DNA from: Sanghuangporus weigelae
Taxonomy: Eukaryota > Basidiomycota > Agaricomycetes > Hymenochaetales > Hymenochaetaceae
Assembly (NCBI GenBank): GCA_033182465.1
Contig: CP137324.1
Coordinates: forward strand, 2,108,001 to 2,172,000
Direction of reading: 5' to 3'
Length of the DNA: 64,000 nt
Translations under genes and position numbers: made by a program
In this document: piece by piece, positions 12,399 through 22,083 of the stretch
How positions within the stretch are numbered: position 1 is the stretch's first letter
Layout of the letters: every line of letters starts with the position of its first letter
The notes under the pieces: model-generated
What the model was told of the DNA's origin: nothing
What the model saw: only the letters and a program-made list of their open reading frames with translations
Database searches by the model: none

Positions 12399-13075
12399 GT
12401 ACAGGCATTTACTGGTCCTTTGAACACCCAATACAGATCCACTCGTACACAACACCACAAACATTTAAAAAAAATTCTAATTACATATCTGAGTAGTCTG
12501 CTATAGAGGCTATATGCTGAAATTTTTTTGAGCTGTAAAATGTGCAGGAAAAATTAAATTGTGCGTGTGAAAAAAGTAGGATAAATGTCACGAAATTAAC
12601 TCCTTTGAACACCTTGTGACATAACTGTCACGCTAGTACATGTATTCGCGAGATGAGATCCGCCCGATTACATAATGATGTTGATAAGTCTGCCTGTCAC
12701 GCTTTCCAAGTCACCTTTATTGTATGCCTTATATTAATTCATTGGATAGCTCTTTCGCCACAAACACTAGGCTGCATGTACTTACAGTAGTGGAGTACTA
12801 ATATATCTGCTTTTTAGCCATGGTCAAAGCATGAATGAATAGCAAAATGCATCTGATTCATTGTTTCTTATTGAGTTTCACTGAAATTCAGCAGTAAATA
12901 ATTTCTCTGTATTTAACGGCTCATAGTAATTTGCTGAAATTTTGCAGCATGACTCATGTGTATTCTGTCCACCTATGATAAAAATTTCAAGTTGCAAATT
13001 GGAGGTTTGAGTGAGTAAATGTAGGGGGGTGTTCAAAGGAAGGGTACTGTTTAAAGGACCAGTAAATGCCTGTAC
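12399..13075. mobile_element. 677-bp non-autonomous inverted-repeat element (MITE-like), copy 1
   Basis: The element begins GTACAGGCATTTACTGG and ends with the inverse, ending in AAATGCCTGTAC; the inverted ends extend for about 25 bp. A second inverted pair lies just inside (TCCTTTGAACACCC and GGGTGTTCAAAGGA). There is no coding capacity and the interior is AT-rich. The unit-1 flank reads TTGTGTACTGTACT with no element. The target duplication is uncertain because the ends are self-complementary (TAC or GTAC both fit). The transposase superfamily cannot be assigned by eye. Confidence 0.75.
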
Positions 13076-14657
13076 TGTACTTGATTGTATAATTTACAAC
13101 TGTGAGTCGGTTGTATTATTGGTTCGTGTCAACTAGCCCTTAATGGATTCGACTGAAGGTTCGGTTCACGATGCGTTGTCAGGCTATAAAATTGCCTGGA
13201 CATAAACATAAGGAATAGCACAGGATCTGTTGTTATTATTAAACAATAGCTCTACAAGACGTGACATATGAATCCTCGAAACTCAGATTCAGCTTATTCG
13301 CAAGTGCTCTACCAGTGCGATCAGAAAGGAAAGCAAGAGCATAATGACAGAAGCCCATATCAGATAAGTATTGGGCAATAGCAATGTGAAACTACCAAGA
13401 AAAGCAGCTCCACTCTAGTCGTAACAGTCGTCTCAATCATGATTCTAATACCATATCAGAAGAAATCAACTTGGATATCAATGCCAACACTTACTGTAGC
13501 TGTTCAATGGTGATCCAACGAGGCCTACAAATTAACCTCAACACCTTCTTCATACAACACCACATGTGTGAAAGGTGTGTAAAAGGGCTGTGAGAAAGCA
13601 TTTTGAGAAGATGCGAATCAAGAAGACCGTGCCATTGTAGTGGGTGGTGTGTGTCTCTGAAGGTGCTATCAATGTCCGTCCTACTAAGGGTGCTGAATGT
13701 ATGAAGAAACCTCCAAAAACGAGATGCCGACACTATCAGACTCTAAATCCCCACTATCCAGCAGGTGCCAGGGACCATCAGAGACGTGATGAATGGGTCT
13801 AGGGGTGCCGAAGTATGAAAGGGATAAGCTAATAGGGCCGCCGTTCAAAAGGGGGGGATCACAGGAGGCTGCCGATGTGGTAGAAACTCGGGCACAGGGT
13901 CGGCAGAAGCGTATGAGATGAATATAAGGGATAAAATGGAGTGAGTGGGTGGAGAAGGTGCCACTGGGTCGTCTGGTATGATGCCTGTGTCACTGGATAG
14001 CCACCGACATCAACTAGAGGGGTACAGGAAGGAGGGGGAGGCCACATGAGTCCGCCGAAGTAGCATAAACATGATAGATGAAAGGTAAGGGTAGTATAAG
14101 ATGGATATATGAGCTAAGCTGGAGTGAAAACTGAAAAGGGGGCCACAGGGGAGTCTGATAAGAAGCCTGGGTCACCAAAGGGTCGCCGACATCAGATAGA
14201 GGGGCGCTGACAAAGTACAAGAGGGGTGGAGGAAGCTCAGAGTTAAATCCCAAGCTTCTGCACACTCGCTGAATATCAGAGCGGCCAAGGCGTATCAGAG
14301 GTGGCGAAGGCAAGTAGAATGATGAGTCAAGCAAGAGGAGATGTCAAAGATAGTATATAGTCAAGGGGGGATCTCAGTACAAGAGGGGAGACTCAGAGTG
14401 AGAGATATCTCGAACTCTAGTGCTCAGACTGGTACATGCTCTCTTCCTCTAAGATGATCTGTTGTCTACCAACCTAAAATAAGCTCTATATATACTCTGC
14501 TGCTGTCGCCGACATGTCCTACTGTCTGACAACATCTCCTGAGTCATCTGGGTCACTAAGGGCCGCTGCCAGAGCACCCAGGTGAAATCTGCAAGTGGCA
14601 ACATGAGAGAGGCATCTAATGGCATGGAATATCGAGTATCTGCAATAATACGGGTGC

Positions 14658-17327
14658 TGTAGTGCACCGCACTTGTCTGTACCGGTACATCGGTACAGGC
14701 CCCTCAGTACTCTGTATAGTATACCATTGTGCGGCGACCGCTACACCTCCGCCGCTCCTTATGACTATTCGATCACCGCTCCTCGAGTCGCCGCTCAACC
14801 AATAGGGCTGCCGACTCCCCTCATTCAAAAGCGGGTTCAGCCTCTCTCAAACCAGACACCATTAGGCAAGCCTCCAGACAGTCAAGAAAAATGAGGTTAC
14901 TCCAGGCATCAGTTCAAGCAGACTGGCGACATCTGTCGGACCACCGCCACTCCACGGTGCCGATGTACTGTCACGTCTTCAGTTGCCTCTTTCCGCGTGC
15001 CCAGCGTTGCCACTTCGCGTCTCTGGGCAGTCTCCCCAAACCGTCTTGGCATCATAGATGAGGTACCTAGATCCTCCAGACTTTTCAAACCGAGTATGCT
15101 TGGCCAGCTGCGTCTTCCGATATGCAGGTGCTAGGGATATTGCGGTGGATGTATTCGCTATGGCGGCAGAAGTATATTGAACCATACAACCGATCGAATG
15201 TTCATCGGCTCCTGTCGATTGGTTTATCTGACGTTGGCTGGAGGTTTTATAAGGTCCAAGGTACTACATTTCATGTTCATACTATGCCACTTTGCGCGCT
15301 GAGTCCGGTGTCGGACACGGCAGCCACTAGCGTATTCCCCACTTTAGTATTATTGGCTCCCCTGACATTTCATATTTGTATGGTGCAACTACTTAGCGAT
15401 CCGAGCGCGCCCAATGATATGAGGTGCCGTGCCAATCACCGCCAACCCGATTGGCACGTGCCCATGTCTTGGCAGCTTCGCGGCGTGCCCCGATCGCGCG
15501 CCTGTGACGCGCCATTACTGTCGCCGCCTCTGTTACGCTCGTCACCAGTATTCTCCAGTATATAAAGACTTCATGTATGTAGTGTCCTAAAGAAGTACAG
15601 AATAGATTCAAGTGCACTCCTCTCTTCTCTGTTAGTCGCTTCGCTCCCTATCGCCTCCACCGAGGATCACGCGCCGACCCAAGACTCTGCTCCTATTTAG
15701 GAAATATTAGGGGCACATGCTTCCCACGCCACTGCGCAGGTGATCAGTGAGGTTACCCCGAGTCTTGAGAGTCAGCAACGCTATCGCCGTCTTAACAATC
15801 AGCGACACCATTGCTCTTCTAGTGATCGCCGACATCCACACAACCCGACGACACCGGAGCTCTACTACTTATCCACGATGCCGAGACCACACAAGTGATC
15901 GCCAACCAAGTTCCCTCTTAGTGATCGGCAAGGACGTCACACTCCTGGTGGTCGCCGACGCCTGTGCAACCCATCGACGCCAGAGCTCTATTACTTATCC
16001 ACGACGCCGAGACTTTACACTCGATCACGACTGAGCTCTTGTCGTGGAGATTGATGACGACGCCAATCTCTTAGTGATCGTCGGCGCCTCTGTCCCGTGT
16101 GCTATCAGCGGCACCCCTCCGTACACCAATCGTGTTCCAGTCTTTACAATTGAGCTCTCCCCCATGACTGAGCGTCCATTCCGATTGGCAGCAGTGCTTC
16201 CGGGTCAAATCGTTTGCCGTGGCATCGAGCTGTCTAGGAGGCCTAGCCACGAGTTGCACCCTTTCTTACCTCTCCGATCTTTGACATCGCCGACGCCTCC
16301 CTGTAGTCGAACGCAGCCGTCTTTGCTGCTGCTTAAGAGGGTCTGATAGTCTACAGCGCTGTTGCCATCGCCGCCTCTGTTACACTCGTCACCAGTATTC
16401 CCCAGTATATATAGACCTCATGTATGTAGTGTCCAGAAGAAGTCCAGAATAGATCCGAGTGCACTCCTCTCCTCTCTGTTAGTTGCTTCACTCCCTATCG
16501 CCTCCGCCAAGAATCGCACGCCGACCCAAGACTCTGCTCCCATTTAGGTAATATTAGGGGCACGTGCTTCCCCGCCACTGCGCAGGTGATCAGCGGGGTT
16601 ACCCCGGGTCCTGAGAGTCGGCAATGCCATCGGCCTCTTGACAATCGGCGACACTGTCGCTCTTTTGGTGATCGCCGATGCCCACGCAACCTGACGATGC
16701 TGTCGCTCTACTACTTATCCACGACGCTGAAATCTTACAAGCAATCGCCGACTGAGTTCTCTTTCTAGTGATCGGCGAAGATGTCACTCTCCTGGTGATC
16801 ACCGACGTTTGCAACCCGACGATGCCATCGCTCTACTACTTATCCACAACACCGAGACTGTACAAGCAATTGCCAACCGAGTTCTCCTCTTAGTGATCAG
16901 CGAGGACGTCACTCCCCTGGTGGTCGCTGACACCCATGCAACCCGTCGACACCATTGCTCTATTACTTATCCACGACGCCGAGACTTTACACTCGATCAC
17001 GACTGAGCTCTCGTCATGGAGATTGACGACAATGCCAATCTCTTAGTGATCGTCGGCGCCTCTGTCCCGTGCGCTATCAGCAGCACCCCTCCGTACACCG
17101 ATCGTGTTCCAGTCTTTACGATTGAGCTCTCCCCCACGACTGAGCATCCATTCCGATTGGCGGCAGTGCTTCTGGGTCAAATCGTTTGCCGCGGCATCGA
17201 GCTGTCTAGGAGGCCTAGCCATGAGTTGCACCCTTTCTTACCTCTCCAATCTTTGACATCGCCGACGCCTCCCTGTGGTCGAATGCAGCTGCCTTCGCCA
17301 CTGCTTAAGAGGGTCTGATAGTCTACA
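14658..17327 (+). mobile_element. Nested solo-LTR-like element 1, unit 2
   Basis: This 2,670-bp insertion lies within the outer LTR, with ends TGTAG...CTACA. Removing it restores continuity with the uninterrupted LTR at the right end of the window. It has TATA-like boxes (TATATAAAG near 15,560; TATATATAG near 16,405) and no recognisable protein domain. It looks like a solo LTR whose second half was duplicated internally. The target duplication is short and degraded. Confidence 0.6.
15525..17327 (+). repeat. Large internal direct repeat with ~120-bp sub-repeats
   Basis: Two long direct copies (about 15,525-16,348 and 16,363-17,327) each start at a CGCCGCCTCTGTTAC motif and end GGGTCTGATAGTCTACAG. 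Inside them are tandem sub-repeats of about 120 bp, marked by CTACTTATCCACGAC and TAGTGATCGGC: two in the first copy and about three in the second. Every frame is open for short stretches, so the many small ORFs here are not evidence of genes. Confidence 0.6.
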
Positions 17328-17593
17328 GCACCAGTGGAGTTCGGCTTGGTGGCGCAAGTCGGCAGCTTGGCACGCCAATATACCACATGCCTATCTTCCA
17401 TACATGGTCTAATGGGGGTGGCCGCATTGGGGGGAAGTTGGGAAACGTCAGAGCCGATGATCGGAGGCTAATATCGCATATATAAGACAAGAGATGCATC
17501 AGTCAGTGTTCCTGAGGTGTCCAATGCATCGGCAGCACTCAATACAGAGTGTGGGCAATCCCTAGTGGCTAATATGAGTGGCTGGAGCAGCGG

Positions 17594-19101
17594 TGTAGCG
17601 CACACCGCTATTCTGGGCATCAGCAGTCGAGTATTGTACATACTTCACCAGTGTCCAACACACTGGTGTATCAGCTGCCCAAGCAACTCCAACAGTCATA
17701 AAGGGTGTATACGACTCAATTTGATCCTTCCGAGTGCTCCGCCATACCTTAGGACACGCCCGAGACTTTGTACATATCTTGGCTCACCCTATTTCACCTT
17801 CCATTGCACATATGTCACATTCCGAGACCCCGAAGACCCGCTAATACTGCGCCATAGGCACCATGCCATATTTCGTTGTCCATACTTTGTCACACTACCA
17901 CTCGCTGACCTCCGCCTCAGTCACCCGAGCAGATATTGGCACTCTGAAGCCTGGGCCCAGACTCCTAAAGTGACTCTAGGCCTTTTCATCAGTGTTTCAC
18001 ACTGCCAGAGACCGTTCCGACCTGTTTTGAGGTACCTAATGGTCACGTACCTTCATCCTAGACGTTCCACGAGGTGCGCTCCGTTGTTTGGACCTTGCCA
18101 AAGTGGCCTCCGAGGTTTGGACTTCCGATCGGAGTTAGCCGATTGGTACATCCATTTGATCACTCCGTCTGATTTGTTTGCTGACCTGGGTGCGCGGTTC
18201 GGAGAACCCTTCCTGGACAGTTTTCATGTTGTTTCACAGTTCCTTGCAGTCCGTCTGACCCTTATCGCATCAGTTTCACACTCCTTGCTATGATTTCATC
18301 CTGTTTCACAGTTTCCTATAGTCCACTAGACTTCTGTCTTGTCGGTTTCATGCTCCTTGTTGTGGTTTTATTACGTTTCACCTCATGTCTTGTCACGATC
18401 CTCCTGCAGTCCCAGATCAGCCATTTTGTACATGTTTTGGACCCCCATAGTCTATAAAACCCGCCCAGATGTCGTAGTTTTCAGATAGCGAATACCAGAG
18501 ATCTGTTCAGTGCACGCATCTTCTGTTCCGAAGCCTCTCAGACCGTCCCGACCGACTCTGTCATTTATAGAAAGTCGTAGTACCCACTTTGAGTGTCTTG
18601 TCTTCCTTGTCTAGACTAGTCCAGATGTCCCAGGGGTGACTCAGATACTCTCAGCTTGTCTTCTTTCTTCATCAACTCATCTCCAAGGTGATCAAGTCGC
18701 TGAAGTATTCACTCGGTTCACCACAGCACGTCCGATTTGGTCTCCCTAGACGACCATTGAGTGTCACATCTTGCCTACATGTATTCACTCTCCCTTTTCT
18801 TCCCTTTTTAGATAGGTTGCCATTGCTCGGTCACACGAGAATGGACCTAGATGCTCATTTACATCCCATCCCTCCGATAGTTCACACCGACTGTTCTGGC
18901 CGGAGGTATTCCGACTATCCACAGTTCCTACAGAGTAGGTTGGAGTCTCGGTCTATCTCAGGAGAGTCTTCCAGATCACCCTTCTTTGTTTGGTTTCCCC
19001 GATTTGTTCTCACTTGCTCCCTATAGGATCGAACACCCTAGTCTGCTAGGATCGCACTTACAGACCTAGTCTGATCATCCACCCACCCTATCGATCATAC
19101 A
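17594..19101 (+). mobile_element. Nested solo-LTR-like element 2, unit 2
   Basis: This 1,508-bp insertion lies within the outer LTR, beginning TGTAGCGCACACC and ending CGATCATACA. It carries a strong TATA box (TCTATAAAACC near 18,450) as expected of an LTR. A long plus-strand frame (17,517-18,293) straddles its left edge and shows no domain. The left terminus is nearly identical to those of nested element 1 and the outer LTR, suggesting one broad LTR family. Confidence 0.6.
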
Positions 19102-19631
19102 GCAGTGCTGTGGGGGACTGCCGGATTGGCGTCAGATACGTTGTAATGAGGCATGTAAGCACATATGACTATATGTAGCTCCTTAGGGAATGGGGGACTG
19201 CTTGGTAAGCTGCAGGAGGTGTCGGCGAGAGTACCTGAGGATGTCTGAATGTCCGCCACATCGATCGGCGCCATGGGGGGCCAACTTGGAGGCATCTAGA
19301 GTCGCCGCAAAGCTGTATGTACAGTAAATTGTAAGATTGGCAGGCTGTAGTCACTGAGGGATGTGTCCTATAGTGCCTGGTGCTGGGTAGGAGTTGTCGG
19401 CAGACCTGTCTGAGTGTAGGAGAGCCATCAGCGGATCGATCTGGGCCTTAGGAGGGTGCTGCAGTACAGTACATGTGCTGGAATCAGTGGCAACGTGCTC
19501 AAATGGTGTCTCGAGTGCAATAAGAGTATGCCCTCACACTCTGAGGTGTAGGTGGCACTGGGATATGGTATCTGTAGTGGGAGGGAGTCATAGTATGAGT
19601 GTACTGGCACAGGAGGGGCCAGTGCACTACA

Positions 19632-19957
19632 GCGCGTGGTGTGGCAGCGAGCACGTGGTGCAGCAGTGAGCGTGTGGTGTGGCAAATGAGATGCTGCAAA
19701 GTGAGTGTGCGACTGGTCAGTGATCACGCAAGATAGAGCTAATGTAAGCTTATAAAGGCATTTAGTCATTTACCATGCTTAGTCACACAAGTGATCACCT
19801 AAACTCTCCAGACCTAGTAATATCTTTAACCCGCAGGACGCAGTATTAAGCACAGTATATTGAAAAATTCAGAGTGGCACCAGATCAGAAGGGATCAACT
19901 TCCGAAATCGCTTGTCTTATTTGATTAGCCGGTGTGGGAACAGCAGGTGATTGATGG
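19632..19957. other. Unassigned spacer before WD40 remnant 2
   Basis: About 326 bp between the outer LTR edge and the first WD40-homologous base. It contains short GTGTGGTGTGGCA-like repeats near 19,640-19,690 and no gene that I can support. It is repeated in unit 3. Confidence 0.4.
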
Positions 19958-21335
19958 GGACACACATCATGGATTACGTCAGTTATTTTCACTCCAGACG
20001 GTAAACGCGTCATCTCCACTTCAAAAGACAGCATTCGCATTTGGGATGCACCGAGATCGCGTCAGGTGCATTCGAGGTGCATACAGACTCGGTTAGATCA
20101 GTCGCGTTCTCTGCTGACAGGAAATGCATCGTCTCAGGCTCAGATGATAACACAATCCATGTCTGGGACGCCGACAGCGGCAAGCATCTCACTGGTCCTT
20201 TCATGGGTCACACAGACGGTGTCCTTTCGGTGTTGTTCTCACCAGATGGCAAACGTGTCCTCTCAGGCTCTGAGGATGGGACCATTCGCATTTGGAATGC
20301 GGAGAGCGGCAAGCTCCTCGCAGGTCCGTTTGATGCACACATAGAGAGGGCGGGATGCACCCGGACTGGTGACGACGGCGAGCTCTCCACAGAAACACAC
20401 CATTGCCCTGTCTATTCAATCGCATTCTCTCCGAACGGAAAACACCTCGTCTCACTCTCCTGCAATAACACCATCTGCATCCGGGACGCTGACAGAGGCA
20501 GGCTTGTATTGGGTCCGTTCAAGGGGCACACAGGCAGGGTCAATTCGGTGGGATACTCGCCAGATGGCAAGCGTGTCGTGTCCGGTTCTCGTAATACGAC
20601 AATTTGGATTTGGGATGCGGATAGCGGCAAGCCCGTCTTGGACCCGCTCGAGGGGCACACAGCCCCCGTCTTGTCAGTCGCATTCTCCCCGAACGGGAAA
20701 CGCGTCGCGTCGGGTTCTCGTGATAACACAATTTGTATATGGGATGCCGGAACCGGAAATCTCATCTCGGGGCCGCTCAAAGGACATACATCGCGCGTCA
20801 CGTCAGTTTGTTTCTCGCCGGATGGCAAGTGGGTCGTGTCAGGCTCCGATGATGAAACTATTTGCATTTGGGATGCCGACACCGGAAAGCTCATCTGGGA
20901 CCCGCTCGAGGGGCACACAAGCATTGTCCTGTCAGTCGCAATATCACCGGACGCGGACGGGATGCGCATCGTGTCGGGATCCGCTGATAATACCATTCGT
21001 GTCTGGGACGTTCCTAACGAAGACATCGTTCCAGGATGTGGCAGAAGGCTTGCAAAAAGGACTGTGACAACCTGCTCGTCGTACCACCAAGCAGATACGC
21101 ATACAGGCCCAAATGACCAAGATACTCTAGGGAATGCACGCTCTCGAACTGGACTCTGTCCAAAGATGGCTGGGTGAAAGGCGAAGGAGGCGAGTTGCTG
21201 ACATGGATACCGGAGGATATGCCTGGTGTGCTCTGGCTGCCGCAGAATACTGCTTTCATCGGTCAGTTCTCGATGAAGCTGGATTTACTGAATTCCTCTC
21301 TGGGAGAGAGCTGGGCGAAAGGCTATCCCAAATGA
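19958..21335 (+). pseudogene. WD40-only remnant of the STAND gene, unit 2
   Basis: Homology to the unit-1 gene begins abruptly at about 19,958 (matching about 7,601), in the middle of a WD40 repeat. C2, STAND N-terminal and NACHT regions are absent. From 20,041 an open frame gives seven consecutive WD40 repeats (for example HTDGVLSVLFSPDGKRVLSG, then IRIWNAES), enough for one propeller. It shares with unit 1 a frame slip just before this frame (about 20,045-20,052) but lacks unit 1's 11-bp compensating deletion. A 13-bp gap at 21,126 relative to copy 3 shifts the C-terminal tail out of frame. The first in-frame ATG lies inside the second repeat. Probably a non-functional fragment, though a seven-repeat propeller could in principle be expressed. 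Confidence 0.75.
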
Positions 21336-22083
21336 TCTTTGATACCGCTGCATTATTGATATGCGCTTTTTTGATACTGCCTGTCATTCTTTGTTTTATC
21401 ATCATTATATATGTGTGATTCTTCGCGGTTTTAGGAATAGATAGACACCGGCATCTTCAAGTTTTAGTTCACTGCATGTACAGTCCTTGTGTATCTTCAT
21501 GGAGTAATTCATTAGGAAGAGGCGAACAACAGGCTTGCTGTTCATTTACAACGAAAAAAGCTGTAGATATGTATATCATACATGCACGATCCTCTATTCT
21601 GGAGATTCAACAAACTAATTTTCTAGTTACACACCACCTTCTGTGCCACCTGACTTATCTTTCTATAATTCTATCCATTTCACCTATCGTGAACCTGAAC
21701 AACTTGCATAAGGTCAATGCAAGGCCATTAACAGGTGCAGTCCGACTTGCTCTGCATCCGCAAAATCCGGCATATAGGAGCACATCCAACGGAATTGTTT
21801 GATTGAAAGGTGCAGAATTAATGAAAGAACTCGATGACTCGCACGAGGACCGAAATTCCGTATACAATGAAGACTTTGTTGCCTCGAGAAAGCGTGGCTT
21901 CGTCGCAATCCGGAGCTTGCCGGCCTGCGGCCTGTGGCCAGGTAGGCTCCCTGAGGATAACGCAAAGGAATATGGGATGTGGCCACACCCAATCCCTATA
22001 TATTCCACGCTTCCTGCTCCTCTCTTCATCTCCAGAACTCTCGCTCAGACTACGTTCTACTTCTATCCTCGTCGTTATTCAGA
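21336..22083. promoter_or_regulatory. Upstream region of kinase C with TATA box
   Basis: This is the same intergenic block as before kinase B. The TATATA box is at 21,997-22,002, 82 bp before the ATG. No gene is seen. Confidence 0.55.

Larger units (their letters stand above)
13176..19631 (-). mobile_element. Minus-strand LTR retroelement fragment with nested solo LTRs, unit 2
   Basis: The LTR starts on the minus strand at 19,631 (TGTAGTGCAC) and continues leftwards through 19,102-19,631, 17,328-17,593 and about 14,340-14,657, interrupted by two nested elements. The same LTR lies uninterrupted, in the other orientation, at 62,895-64,000, which is how the insertions can be seen. A TATATATAG promoter-like box sits near 14,488-14,496. 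Left of about 14,334 is internal sequence with two diverged protein-level repeats, then an unassigned block to 13,176. The family could not be assigned. The element is incomplete and long inactive. It sits where the 5' part of the STAND gene would be. Confidence 0.65.

Noticed and set aside
15747-17318. Several overlapping open frames of 95-100 codons with similar proteins.
   Set aside because: They follow the ~120-bp tandem units of an LTR and are open in more than one frame; no codon-level constraint is visible.
17517-18293. Long plus-strand frame of 258 codons (duplicated at 29,909-30,721).
   Set aside because: It straddles the edge of a nested solo LTR, has no domain, and most of it lies in LTR sequence with a TATA box. 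Chance openness in pyrimidine-rich DNA.
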